In this document: piece after piece, positions 33,945 through 41,509 of the stretch
Position numbering within the stretch: the stretch's first letter is position 1
Layout of the letters: each line of letters begins with the position of its first letter
Assembly: GCF_000495475.1 (NCBI RefSeq)
Contig: NZ_ASGZ01000028.1
Coordinates: 124,001-188,000 of the forward strand
Source: Candidatus Halobonum tyrrellensis G22
Lineage (GTDB): Archaea > Halobacteriota > Halobacteria > Halobacteriales > Haloferacaceae
Direction of reading: 5' to 3'
Length of the DNA stretch: 64,000 nucleotides
Position numbers and translations under genes: made by a program
Notes under the pieces: model-generated
What the model was told of the DNA's origin: nothing
The model's input: the letters and a program-made list of their open reading frames with translations, nothing else
The model's database searches: none

Positions 33945-34478
33945 GTGAGCGTCAGGGTCGAACAGCTGTTCACCGCGCGCGAGGGGTCCGCGCCGATGGA
34001 GAGTCACGACAGCATCGACTGCGTCGAGGGAGGGATCGAGGGGGACCGCTACCAGTCGGGGACGGGGTACTACTCGCCGTACGACGTCTGCGAGGTTACG
34101 TTCGTCGCGCGTGAAGCCGTCGAGGCGATCCGCGACGAGTACGGCATCGACCTGACCGACGGCCGCCACCGCCGGAACGTCGTGCTCTCGGGCGTCGGCA
34201 CGGACGAACTCCACGACTTACTCGGCGCCACCTTCCGGGTCGGCGACGCCGTCTTCCGCGGGACGCGCCCCCGGCCGCCGTGTGCGCACGTCGAGGAGGT
34301 GGCCGACGAGGAGGGCGTCACCCGCGCGCTCAAGAACCGCCGGGGCGGCATCTGCGCCGACGTGAGCGAGCCGGGGTCGGTGTCGGTGGGCGACGAACTC
34401 GGAGTGGTCGAGGAGGACGCCCGCAGCGAGGGGCGGAAGATAGCCGACCGGCTCAGGGGCGCGCTCGGCGGCGGGTAG
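33945..34478 (+). CDS. MOSC-domain protein
   Basis: The 177-residue protein matches the MOSC (molybdenum cofactor sulfurase C-terminal) family: GIEGDRYQSGTGYYS, HRRNVVLSGV, GDAVFRGTRPRPPCAHVEEV with a conserved cysteine, and NRRGGICADV with a second. In the family the conserved Cys is thought to carry sulfur or bind the Mo cofactor, so it may act in cofactor sulfuration or in Mo-enzyme-linked reduction. Start GTG at 33945, 79 bases after gdhA. It is convergent with the sugar-acid dehydratase gene. A Mo-oxidoreductase of the sulfite oxidase type is encoded about 23 kb away. Confidence 0.85.
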   Translation: MSVRVEQLFTAREGSAPMESHDSIDCVEGGIEGDRYQSGTGYYSPYDVCEVTFVAREAVEAIRDEYGIDLTDGRHRRNVVLSGVGTDELHDLLGATFRVGDAVFRGTRPRPPCAHVEEVADEEGVTRALKNRRGGICADVSEPGSVSVGDELGVVEEDARSEGRKIADRLRGALGGG

Positions 34479-34508
34479 GCGGCGTCGGGTTCGGGCGACG
34501 CCGCGTCG

Positions 34509-34557
34509 CTACGCCCCGTCGAACGACTCGACGCGATGCGCCGCGTGTTCGACGAAG
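34509..34557 (-). pseudogene. Decayed tandem copy of the dehydratase 3' end
   Basis: Directly after the dehydratase stop codon (reading on the minus strand) lies a 49-base segment that repeats the gene's last 49 bases. 34 of 49 positions match, 15 of the final 16. It reads FVEHAAHRVESFDGA then TAG, against VGEHMVDGEELFDEA then TAG for the true C-terminus. It looks like the remnant of a tandem duplication of the gene's end. Confidence 0.5.
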
Positions 34558-35799
34558 CTACGCCTCGTCGAACAGTTCCTCGCCGTCGACCATGTGCTCG
34601 CCGACGGCGTCGAGGTCGGGCGTCACGCCCAGCCCCGGCTCCTCGGGCACGTCGATGTAGCCGTCCTCGATCAGGTCGTCCTCCTCGACGAGGTCGTTCC
34701 ACCAGCCGAGTTCGTAGCTGTGGTACTCGACGGCGAGCGCGTTGGGGATGGTGGCGCCGACGTGGACCGCCGCCATCGTCGCGACGGGGGAGGCGACGTT
34801 GTGCATCGCGACGGGGACGTAGTACTGGTCGGCGACGTTCGCGATCTTCTGTGTCTCGCGCATCCCGCCGACCTTCGGGAGGTCGGGCGCGATGATGTCG
34901 ACGGCGCCCGCCTCGATCAGCCGGCGCGCCTCGGTCACGCGGTAGCGGTTCTCGCCGACCGCGATCGGCAGCACCGTCGACTCGGTGACGTCCTGCTGGA
35001 CGTCGAGGTTCTCCGGCGGAACGGGGTCTTCGAGCCACCAGACGTCGTACTCCTCCAGTTCGTTCGCCAGTCGCTGGGCGGAGTTGCGCGAGAAGGACCA
35101 GTGGCAGTCGAACGCCACGTCGGCCTCGTCTTTGACGCGCTCGGTCACCTGCTCGACGATGTCCTTCTTGTGACGGATCTGCCCCGGGCGGAGGTGGCGG
35201 TTCGCGCGGTCCTTCTCGAACCCGGTCGGCACGTCGAGGTCGAACTTGAGCGCGTCGTAGCCCAACTCGTCGACGACGCGTTCGGCCTCGTCGGCGCACG
35301 CCTCGGGGTTGGCCTCCTGTTCGGTGTGACAGTCGCAGTAGACGCGCATCCGGTCGCGGTACTTCCCGCCGAGCAACTGGTACGCCGGAAGCTCGACGAT
35401 CTTCCCCGCCACGTCGTGGAGCGCCGTCTCGATCCCCGAGATGGCGGTGACGGTGACGCCCTCGATGGAGCCTTCGCCCGACATCTTCTGGATCAGGTGC
35501 TCGTAGATCCGGTCGATGTCGAGGGGGTTCTCGCCGACCACGAACGGCGTCATCCGCTCGATCAGTTCGGGGACGCCCGCGCCCCAGTACGCCTCGCCGG
35601 TGCCGACGATGCCCGCGTCGGTGTACACGCGCACGAGCGTCCACGGGAAGTTCCCGTCGACCATCGTACACTGCACGTCCGTGATCTCGACGTCGCGCCC
35701 GCCGCCGCGCTTGGCCGCCACGCCCATCGTGTCCGCCGACAGCTCCCGCATCGTGTACTCCGCGTTGGGGTCGTGGAGCGACCGGTAGTCCCTGCTCAT
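34558..35799 (-). CDS. Enolase-superfamily sugar-acid dehydratase (gluconate/xylonate dehydratase-like)
   Basis: The 413-residue protein is of the mandelate racemase/muconate lactonizing type. It starts MSRDYRSLHDPNAEYTMREL, close to what I recall of haloarchaeal gluconate and xylonate dehydratases. The active site elements are in order: LKFDLDVP, metal ligands FDCHWSF (Asp), WWLEDPVPPENLD (Glu) and IAVGENRYRV (Glu), then IAPDLPKVGG and the catalytic MHNVASPVATMA (His). It should dehydrate an aldonic acid to a 2-keto-3-deoxy acid, as in the semiphosphorylative Entner-Doudoroff or pentose oxidation pathways of haloarchaea. Which sugar acid cannot be decided; no dehydrogenase, kinase or aldolase of such a pathway is next to it. 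Confidence 0.85.
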   Translation of the reverse strand: MSRDYRSLHDPNAEYTMRELSADTMGVAAKRGGGRDVEITDVQCTMVDGNFPWTLVRVYTDAGIVGTGEAYWGAGVPELIERMTPFVVGENPLDIDRIYEHLIQKMSGEGSIEGVTVTAISGIETALHDVAGKIVELPAYQLLGGKYRDRMRVYCDCHTEQEANPEACADEAERVVDELGYDALKFDLDVPTGFEKDRANRHLRPGQIRHKKDIVEQVTERVKDEADVAFDCHWSFSRNSAQRLANELEEYDVWWLEDPVPPENLDVQQDVTESTVLPIAVGENRYRVTEARRLIEAGAVDIIAPDLPKVGGMRETQKIANVADQYYVPVAMHNVASPVATMAAVHVGATIPNALAVEYHSYELGWWNDLVEEDDLIEDGYIDVPEEPGLGVTPDLDAVGEHMVDGEELFDEA

Positions 35800-35848
35800 G
35801 GTCGCATCTTCACTCGAAATCCGGTAACGTTTTCGGAACGACGGCGGC

Positions 35849-36619
35849 TCAGAGCTGTCTCGGCGGCGGACCGTCCCGGCCGAGGCGCCGCCCGCGGAGC
35901 GTCGCGCCGAGCGACGCCCCGACGACGGTGACCGCCGCCGCGGGGAGCAACACACCAACCAGCGACGGGAGCGAGTCGACCGGCGCCGCCCCGCCCACCA
36001 CCGCGACCCCGACGAGGAACGCCCCGACGACGAGCGCCGCGTGCAGTCGCCACGGCACGTCCGCGGGCGGGACCGCCTCCAGCGATGAGCGGACCGCCGC
36101 CGTCGCCGCCGTCGACCGGACGACGCCGCGGTCGGGTTCGTACTCGAGGACGCCCGCCTCCGCCATCTTCGGCAGGTGGACCTGCTGGAGCGCGAGCCGC
36201 ATCCGCGCCGGGGTCGGTCCCGCGTCGGCCCCCGGCGCCGTGGGGGCCGGGTTCGCCGTTTCCCGGCGCGCTCCGGACGTTTCGAGCGCCTTCGGACTGC
36301 CGTGCGCCTCGGGCGTGCCGCGCGGTTCGGCAGTGTCGCGGGGCCCCCACGACCCGCGCGTGCCGTCCATCCACCCGGCGACGCGGTCGGCCAGGTCGTC
36401 GACCGCGACCGGCCCGTCCGACTGCGCGAGCGCGTGTATCACGTACCGACGCGGCCGCTCGCGGACCGCGCCGAACACGTCGTCCGGGTCGACCGCCGTC
36501 GGCCCGCGACCGACCGCGACCCCGGGCGCGTCGACCCGCCAGCCCGGCCCGTTCCCAGCGCTCGCCGATCCCCCCTCTCCGCCGGTGTTCGATGACACAC
36601 CGGACCGGGGGGTGACCAC
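35849..36619 (-). CDS. Winged-helix (DUF7344-like) membrane-anchored regulator candidate
   Basis: The 256-residue protein contains a split haloarchaeal winged-helix domain: VDPDDVFGAVRERPRRYVIHAL and VAVDDLADRVAGW, then after a disordered Pro/Gly/Glu insertion, RMRLALQQVHLPKMAEAGVLEYEPDRGVV. Two membrane helices close the protein (LVVGAFLVGVAVVGGAA and a second near the end), with a basic cytoplasmic tail. The wHTH pattern (ALxxxHLPxMxxxGVxxYxxxxxxV) is that of the DUF7344 group. It could be a membrane-bound DNA-binding regulator. The start is a GTG at 36619. A TATA element and an inverted repeat lie just upstream. Confidence 0.75.
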   Translation of the reverse strand: MVTPRSGVSSNTGGEGGSASAGNGPGWRVDAPGVAVGRGPTAVDPDDVFGAVRERPRRYVIHALAQSDGPVAVDDLADRVAGWMDGTRGSWGPRDTAEPRGTPEAHGSPKALETSGARRETANPAPTAPGADAGPTPARMRLALQQVHLPKMAEAGVLEYEPDRGVVRSTAATAAVRSSLEAVPPADVPWRLHAALVVGAFLVGVAVVGGAAPVDSLPSLVGVLLPAAAVTVVGASLGATLRGRRLGRDGPPPRQL

Positions 36620-36623
36620 CGCT

Positions 36624-36655
36624 TCACCTCACCGGCCGAAACCCCACCGAGGTGA
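36624..36655. promoter_or_regulatory. Inverted repeat at the promoter of the winged-helix gene
   Basis: Perfect 7-base arms TCACCTC (36624-36630) and GAGGTGA (36649-36655) separated by 18 bases lie between the candidate TATA element (36667-36676) and the GTG at 36619, about where transcription should start. The placement suits a repressor operator, possibly for autoregulation. Confidence 0.45.
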
Positions 36656-36666
36656 TGAGTAGGGGT

Positions 36667-36676
36667 ACATATACGT
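36667..36676 (-). promoter_or_regulatory. TATA element of the winged-helix gene
   Basis: ACGTATATGT on the minus strand stands out in GC-rich DNA about 50 bases before the GTG at 36619. Transcription would begin near 36645, giving a short leader that covers the inverted repeat. Confidence 0.5.
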
Positions 36677-36735
36677 TTCCCCGAGCGGCGCGGCCGGACG
36701 GGGGTGTCGGATTCGACTCGGCCGCGAGCGACCGG

Positions 36736-36798
36736 GCGTCGGCGGTGACGACCCCGGTGTCGGCCGTGTCCGCCCGGGTGTCGGCCGCGTCCGCCCGG
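36736..36798. repeat. Three 21-base tandem units downstream of the AIM24 gene
   Basis: Two adjacent units (36757-36777 and 36778-36798) differ at one base, sharing GTGTCGGCC and GTCCGCCCGG. A third, degenerate unit precedes them (36736-36756). The 21-base period is a whole number of codons, but no frame across them looks like a gene. Confidence 0.6.
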
Positions 36799-36839
36799 AT
36801 GCCCGTCGAGACGCGGCGGGGACGCCGCTCGCCTCCGAC

Positions 36840-37502
36840 CTACTGGCCGGGCGTCGACTCCTCGTACGGCTGGACGATCACGAAGCCGCCCTCGCCGCCG
36901 AAGTGGAGTTGGAACGTCTCGCCGGACGACCGGCCGAGGAACCCCTTGATGTCGAGGTCCCGTTTGGTCGACGGCGAGACGTCGCTGCTCCACGCGACGG
37001 TCGCGTTGGGGTCGGTGCTGACCGGCGTCGGGATGACGATCGGCTTGCCGTGCGTGGTGATCGCGACGTTGCCGGGACCCGCGAGGTAGACGTTGAACAG
37101 CCCGCCCGTGGAGGTGCCCGCGATGGAGTCCATCATCCTGATGTCCCACTCGACGCCCGAGTCGAACGCGAGTACGTCGTTGCCGTTGACGCTGATCTCG
37201 TCGTCGGCGTCGAGTTCGAGGATCTGCACCTCCTTGCCGTGGTCGGCGAGATACAGGTGGCCGCTCCCCGTCGCCTCCATCATCACCGCACCCTCGCCCG
37301 TCACCTGCTTTTTCAGCATGCCGGTGAGCCCGCCCGCGGACTTGCGCTCGAACGAGATGTCGCCGGTGTAGCTCACCATCGTCCCCGCCTTCGCCATGAC
37401 CGTCCCGTCGAGCGAGACGTCGAGCAGTTTCGAGTTCTCGAGTTCGAACGGGGCGCCGGTCTCCTGCGGTGCGTGCGTGTTGACGAATTCGTCGAGGTCC
37501 AT
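36840..37502 (-). CDS. AIM24/TIGR00266 family protein
   Basis: The 220-residue beta-rich protein matches the TIGR00266/AIM24 family: FELENSKLLDVSLDGTVMAK, AGTMVSYTGDISFERKSAGG, QVTGEGAVMMEATGSGHLYL, VNGNDVLAFDSGVEWDI, GGLFNVYLAGPGNVAITTHG. The family forms a single trimer-like beta-barrel domain of unknown function, related to mitochondrial AIM24 and linked in bacteria to stress or membrane processes. ATG at 37502. A perfect hairpin (7-base arms) lies 13 bases upstream of the start, and no clear TATA element was found. Confidence 0.9.
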   Translation of the reverse strand: MDLDEFVNTHAPQETGAPFELENSKLLDVSLDGTVMAKAGTMVSYTGDISFERKSAGGLTGMLKKQVTGEGAVMMEATGSGHLYLADHGKEVQILELDADDEISVNGNDVLAFDSGVEWDIRMMDSIAGTSTGGLFNVYLAGPGNVAITTHGKPIVIPTPVSTDPNATVAWSSDVSPSTKRDLDIKGFLGRSSGETFQLHFGGEGGFVIVQPYEESTPGQ

Positions 37503-37814
37503 GTGTGTGCTCCGAGCCGTCGGCGGACGGCTACCGGAAACACGTTCCGCTACCACGATAAGTGTACCCGAGGCCCGTCGGCTACGTCGGCGGCGTCCGA
37601 CCGGGCGTCGTCACGCCGTCGGGACGCATCGACCGTCCGCTCGAACGCGCCGACGGCCTCGTCGCCGCCGGCGACGAACACGTAGCCCGCCCCGGCTCTG
37701 AAGCCCGCCGCCCGCGCCGGAGAGTCGACCCCCGCGACGCGGTCGAGTGCGCCCCGCGAGTCGGGACGGCGAGCGGGGCGTCGGAGCTATCCGTGCGCCC
37801 GGCGTCGAACGGGT
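37503..37814. other. 312-base gap with one unexplained open frame
   Basis: The first 60 bases hold the upstream region of the AIM24 gene, including the hairpin at 37515-37532. The rest has no confident gene. On the minus strand a stretch bounded by two TAG codons (about 37556-37785) reads like protein in its middle (DRVAGVDSPARAAGFRAG and GYVFVAGGDEAVGAFERTVD) but has only a GTG late in the frame, so it may be a decayed gene or chance. Confidence 0.45.
37515..37532. repeat. Hairpin upstream of the AIM24 start
   Basis: AGCCGTC (37515-37521) and GACGGCT (37526-37532) form a perfect 7-base stem with a 4-base loop 13 bases before the AIM24 ATG. It could be an operator or a structure in a short leader. 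Confidence 0.4.
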
Positions 37815-37934
37815 ATGGCCTCGGACGAGGCGGCGACCGCCCGGCTGCTCGTCGGACTCGCGGCGCTCGCGCTCCTCATCAGCCTGCTCGGAATCTGCGT
37901 CGTCTGGGCGCTGACGTACGGCCCGTTCGCGTGA
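37815..37934 (+). CDS. 39-residue single-helix membrane peptide
   Basis: An ATG-to-TGA frame encodes MASDEAATARLLVGLAALAL and then LISLLGICVVWALTYGPFA. A short acidic head is followed by one clear membrane helix, like many haloarchaeal small membrane proteins. There is no recognised family and no strong promoter, so the gene is supported only by the coherent amphipathic layout and codon use. Confidence 0.5.
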   Translation: MASDEAATARLLVGLAALALLISLLGICVVWALTYGPFA

Positions 37935-38016
37935 CCCGACCTGACTCGGTGTGACTCGACCCGGTCAGCCTAGCCCCCGACCGGACGAGTCCGGTCGAGA
38001 GCGCCCGTCGGGGGCG

Positions 38017-38871
38017 TCACTCCGCGCCACTCGCGTCGCCGTGCGTGACGCCCTCCCGCTCGTCGGCGCGCATCCGACGGAGCGCGGCCGCCGCCTGACT
38101 GGCGTCGTAGCCGAGCGTCACCTCGTCGGCGTACGCGCTCGCCACCTCTATCGCGCCGACCAGCGCGTCGACGTCGACGTCGACGGCGTACAACTCGACC
38201 GACAGCGCGGCGTCGACGCCCGACAGCCGGCTCTCGAACCCCTTGGCGATCGTCTCCAGCCAGTGGGTCGTCCCGTAGGCGGTGTCGTACAACGGGGCGA
38301 CGAACCGGTCGACGTGGGCCGCGAGCGCCTCGATGTCCACCCCGGAGCGGTCGAACAGGTGCCCCGGGTACGGGTCGGGGTGGACCGCAAGCGAGAGGTC
38401 GCCCGGCACGCGGTCGGCGGCGTCGGCGACGAACCCGGTGATCACCGACGCGCGCCACGCGCCCCGGTCGTCGTACTCGCTCTCCGCGAACAGCCGGTCA
38501 CACCGGTCGCAGTGACAGAACCCCTCGCGGGGGAACCCCACGTCGTCGAGGCGCACGTCGGGCGCGACGGCGGCGCAGTCTTCGACGATCTCCAGTAGGC
38601 CCGCGCGGTAGTCCGGGTTGGTCGGGCAGACGTGCGCCCAGTCGAAGTACTCGCGGTCCCGCGTCGCGGGGTCGCCCGCGGCGTCGACCGGAACCAGGTC
38701 GGGGTTCGACTCCGCGGCGGCGTTGTCGGCGAAACACGACACCATGCTGGTCGCGTCCGCGAGCGGTTCGGCCGAGCGGCCGGTGACGTCCTTCACCTCG
38801 TAGAAGCCGCGGTCGAACGCCGACCACGCCACCTCCTCGGCGTTTCGCGTGACGACCCCGTAGTCGGTCAT
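38017..38871 (-). CDS. Conserved haloarchaeal protein, probable TIM-barrel, glycoside hydrolase-like
   Basis: I do not recognise a named family for this 284-residue protein. Sequence features suggest a (beta/alpha)8 barrel resembling uncharacterised glycoside-hydrolase-like proteins: SMVSCFADNAAAESNPDLVP, FDWAHVCPTNPDYRAGLLE, VRLDDVGFPREGFCHCDRC, VHPDPYPGHLFDRSGVDIEA, FVAPLYDTAYGT, VDAALSVELYAVD. The CPTNPDYR phrase and a LDD acid pair recall barrel hydrolases that act on glycans. CHCDRC could bind a metal. It has no signal peptide, so it should be cytoplasmic. It stands alone, convergent with the small membrane peptide. Confidence 0.72.
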   Translation of the reverse strand: MTDYGVVTRNAEEVAWSAFDRGFYEVKDVTGRSAEPLADATSMVSCFADNAAAESNPDLVPVDAAGDPATRDREYFDWAHVCPTNPDYRAGLLEIVEDCAAVAPDVRLDDVGFPREGFCHCDRCDRLFAESEYDDRGAWRASVITGFVADAADRVPGDLSLAVHPDPYPGHLFDRSGVDIEALAAHVDRFVAPLYDTAYGTTHWLETIAKGFESRLSGVDAALSVELYAVDVDVDALVGAIEVASAYADEVTLGYDASQAAAALRRMRADEREGVTHGDASGAE

Positions 38872-38957
38872 GACTCGGGAGTAGCGGGCTAGCGGGGGTA
38901 AGTCGTTCGGAGGAGGGTGCGTCGACCCGCCGGCCGCGCGGCCGGCGGCCGTCGAGT

Positions 38958-39059
38958 CTACTGGTCGACTTCGACTTCGACCGGTTCGCTCTCCGAGGAG
39001 AGGACGACGTACAGGGCGGCGACGACACCGAGCAGGACGAGCAGTTTGAGCTTCGACAT
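38958..39059 (-). CDS. 33-residue membrane peptide next to pyrI
   Basis: The frame reads MSKLKLLVLLGVVAALYVVL then a short acidic tail SSESEPVEVEVDQ and TAG. A Lys-rich N-terminus, one membrane helix and an acidic outer tail form a tidy small membrane protein. It lies downstream of pyrI on the same strand (115 bases). The family is unknown to me, although similar short proteins occur in haloarchaea. Confidence 0.68.
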   Translation of the reverse strand: MSKLKLLVLLGVVAALYVVLSSESEPVEVEVDQ

Positions 39060-39174
39060 ACCCCGGCGTACGACGGGTCCCAACTAAGTGGTTTCGACCG
39101 CGGACGGCGGGGCGGCGGCCCCCGCCCGCCCGCGGGTCCGGGGGTCGCCCGGCGGTCGGCGCGGTCCGGGGCGG

Positions 39175-39636
39175 CTAGTCGACCGCGAGGTGGTCGCCGA
39201 TCCCCTCGCGAACGATCTCGCCGCAGTACTCACACCGGACGCCATCGTCGACGACGGCGAACGCGGAGTCGACCGGTTCGTCGGCGTTGGTGATGCAGTT
39301 GTGGTTAGGACACGACAGCAGGCCGACGACGCGGGCGGGGCGTTCGACCCGGTTCTTCTCGACCACCTCGTACTCGCGGACGATGTTCACCGTCGCCTCC
39401 GGCGCCAGAAGCGAGATGATGTCCACCTCGCCTTGCGACAGTTCCCGCCCCTCGACTTTCACCACGTCCTTCGTCCCGAGTTTGTCCGAGGGGACGTTCA
39501 TCCCGATGGAGACGCCCAACCCCCCGTCGCCGTCGATGCCGAGCACCGCGAGGACGTTGAGCGCCTGTCCCGCGGTGACGTGGTCGATGACGGTGCCGTT
39601 GCGGATCTTCGCGACGCGGAGTTCGTGTTCGCTCAC
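39175..39636 (-). CDS. pyrI: Aspartate carbamoyltransferase regulatory subunit
   Basis: The 153-residue protein has the allosteric domain [20 protein letters not shown] followed by NVLAVLGI and [20 protein letters not shown]. Its C-terminal zinc domain has four cysteines (LSCPNHNC and VRCEYCG) that hold it to the catalytic subunit. It senses ATP/CTP and tunes the first committed step of pyrimidine synthesis. The GTG start at 39636 overlaps the pyrB stop by 4 bases (GTGA), so expression is coupled. Confidence 0.95.
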   Translation of the reverse strand: MSEHELRVAKIRNGTVIDHVTAGQALNVLAVLGIDGDGGLGVSIGMNVPSDKLGTKDVVKVEGRELSQGEVDIISLLAPEATVNIVREYEVVEKNRVERPARVVGLLSCPNHNCITNADEPVDSAFAVVDDGVRCEYCGEIVREGIGDHLAVD

Positions 39637-40562
39637 CGCCCGGCCCCCCCGTCGTCCCCGCCCAGCAGTTCGTCCAGTAGCGCCATCCGCACGGGGACGC
39701 CGTTGTGCGCCTGCTCGAAGTACGCCGCCTGCTCGGTCGGGTCGACGTCGGGCGCTATCTCGTCGACGCGGGGGAGCGGGTGCATCACGGTGAAGTCGTC
39801 GCGCGCGCGGTCGAGCGTGTCGGCGTCGATGCGGTACTCGCCGGCGACCTGCTGGTACTCGTTCTCGTCGGGGAACCGCTCGCGCTGGATCCGCGTGACG
39901 TACAGCACGTCCAGGTCGGGCAACACCGCCTCCAGGTCCGTGTGTTCGCGTAACCTGGCGCCCGCCTCGTGGAGGTCGAACTGGACGCCCCGCGGGAGTT
40001 TGAGCGACTCGGGGCTGACGAAGTGCATCCGCGCGTCGAAGTTGGTGAGCGCCTCCGCGAGCGAGTGGACCGTCCGGCCGTACTTGAGGTCGCCCATGAT
40101 CCCCACCGTGAGGTCGTCGAGTCCGGCGTTCTCGCGCATCGTGTACAGGTCGAGCAGCGTCTGGCTGGGGTGTTGGCCCGCGCCGTCGCCCGCGTTGACG
40201 ACGGGCACGTCGACGAACTCGCTGGCGAGTTTGGCCGCGCCCTCGCTCGGGTGGCGGAGCACGATGCCGTCGGCGTACCCCTCGATGACGCGGACGGTGT
40301 CGGCGAGCGACTCGCCCTTCTTCACGGAGGAGGACTCCACCGTCCCCATGTCGACGGTGTCGCCGCCCAGCCGCTTGATCGCGGTGTCGAACGACATCTT
40401 GGTCCGGGTGCTCGGCTCGAAGAAACACAGCGCGAGCAGCCGGCCCGCCTGTCGCTCCGCGACGCGCCCCGGGTCGGCGGCCACCTCGGCGGCGCGGTCC
40501 AACACCGCCTCGATGTCCTCCCGGCTCAACTGCCCCGCCGAGAGGAGGTTGTCGTGTCGCAT
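39633..40562 (-). CDS. pyrB: Aspartate carbamoyltransferase catalytic subunit
   Basis: The 309-residue enzyme carries the carbamoyl-phosphate motif [20 protein letters not shown] (about residues 48-67), the loop [13 protein letters not shown], the [11 protein letters not shown] segment (about 131-141), [11 protein letters not shown], and HPLPRVDEI near the C-terminus. It condenses carbamoyl phosphate with aspartate. It heads the pyrBI operon; the start ATG is at 40562 and a strong inverted repeat precedes it by 31-48 bases. Confidence 0.96.
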   Translation of the reverse strand: MRHDNLLSAGQLSREDIEAVLDRAAEVAADPGRVAERQAGRLLALCFFEPSTRTKMSFDTAIKRLGGDTVDMGTVESSSVKKGESLADTVRVIEGYADGIVLRHPSEGAAKLASEFVDVPVVNAGDGAGQHPSQTLLDLYTMRENAGLDDLTVGIMGDLKYGRTVHSLAEALTNFDARMHFVSPESLKLPRGVQFDLHEAGARLREHTDLEAVLPDLDVLYVTRIQRERFPDENEYQQVAGEYRIDADTLDRARDDFTVMHPLPRVDEIAPDVDPTEQAAYFEQAHNGVPVRMALLDELLGGDDGGAGR

Positions 40563-40592
40563 CGTTCGTGTGGGGGTCGGGCCGAGCCTTCA

Positions 40593-40610
40593 ATCTCTCG
40601 GGTGAGAGAT
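40593..40610. promoter_or_regulatory. Perfect inverted repeat upstream of pyrBI
   Basis: ATCTCTC (40593-40599) and GAGAGAT (40604-40610) form perfect 7-base arms with a 4-base spacer, 31-48 bases before the pyrB ATG and just upstream of a weak TATA-like ATTGAAGG (40586-40593). This is where an operator overlapping the TFB recognition element would sit. Confidence 0.55.
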
Positions 40611-40796
40611 CCCGGCGCAGTCACGCGGTTTTGCACGTCGATGCGTCCCCGCGTCGGCGCGGCTTCGAGAATCGTAACGACTCGCCGCCGTCGTGTCCCG
40701 GCGGGCGGGTCGGTCGTGGCAGGGGCCGGGCGACGCCGCCCCGACCCGGCGGCAGTGGTCCGCGGGCGGCGCGCGGGTCCGGTTCTCCCTCCCCGC

Positions 40797-41474
40797 CTAG
40801 CACACCGGCTTCACGTCGATGCCCAACCGTCCGAGCGCGTCGGCGTAGTCGTCGTACGCGAGTTGGACGGTGTACTCGGCGACCATCCGCGCGCGCTCCC
40901 AGTCGTCGCCCTCGCAGTGGTCGTCGAGGTACGCCAGCCCGCGGTCGAGTTCCTCCTCGGTCTCCGCGCGCAGTTCCCGGAAGAGGTCCGCGCGGGTCTC
41001 GTCCGCCTCGTTGACGAAGAAGGAGACGACTTGGACGTGACTCCGGACGCTCACCAGCGGCCGGCCGACCAGCCCCGCGGCGACCCGCTCTATCGGGTCC
41101 GCCCGCTCGCGGAGGTAGGCGTGCATCGGCCCGCCGTCGCCGCCGTCCGACGGCTCGTAGTCGGCGCCGTCGTCGAGGGCGGCGAGCGAGTCGACCACCC
41201 GGTCGCGGTGGGTCGCCTCGCGGTCGGCCACCCACGCGAACAGGTCGCGCGCGCCGTCTCCGCTCCCGTCGGCGTCGCCGCCGCCGTCGGCGTCGGCGGC
41301 CCACCCCGAGAACGTGACGTGGGCGGCGTGTTCGCTGTCGGCGGCCGCGCGGAGCACCACCCCCGCCTCCAGCGCGGCGTCGGTGAGCGCGACGAGCGAC
41401 TTGTTCGACCCGAGCCGGTCGAGTTCGGTCGCCTTCTCGGTCTCCAGTCGGTCGCGGAACGTCGCGGCGTCCAT
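40797..41474 (-). CDS. Ferritin-like/rubrerythrin-like haloarchaeal protein
   Basis: The 225-residue, mostly helical protein has possible iron ligands in RAAADSEHAAHVTFSGWA and WVADREATHRDRVVDSL, then two further long helices ending AEYTVQLAYDDYADALGRLG. A Gly/Asp insertion (about residues 65-78) splits the first helix pair. Haloarchaeal homologues I recall are called rubrerythrin family or, from older annotation, transcription antitermination protein; the helical E-x-x-H pattern favours the former. Its function is unproven. It diverges from the ASCH gene with only 53 bases between the start codons. Confidence 0.7.
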   Translation of the reverse strand: MDAATFRDRLETEKATELDRLGSNKSLVALTDAALEAGVVLRAAADSEHAAHVTFSGWAADADGGGDADGSGDGARDLFAWVADREATHRDRVVDSLAALDDGADYEPSDGGDGGPMHAYLRERADPIERVAAGLVGRPLVSVRSHVQVVSFFVNEADETRADLFRELRAETEEELDRGLAYLDDHCEGDDWERARMVAEYTVQLAYDDYADALGRLGIDVKPVC

Positions 41475-41496
41475 GTCGGCCCGTCGTCGGGGCGGA

Positions 41497-41503
41497 GATT
41501 AAG
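41497..41503. promoter_or_regulatory. Single AT-rich box midway between two divergent starts
   Basis: GATTAAG is centred at 41500, about 26-28 bases from both the minus-strand ATG (41474) and the plus-strand ATG (41528). It is the only AT-rich element in the 53-base interval, so it may serve as the TATA box for both leaderless genes. Confidence 0.5.
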
Positions 41504-41509
41504 GGTTCC

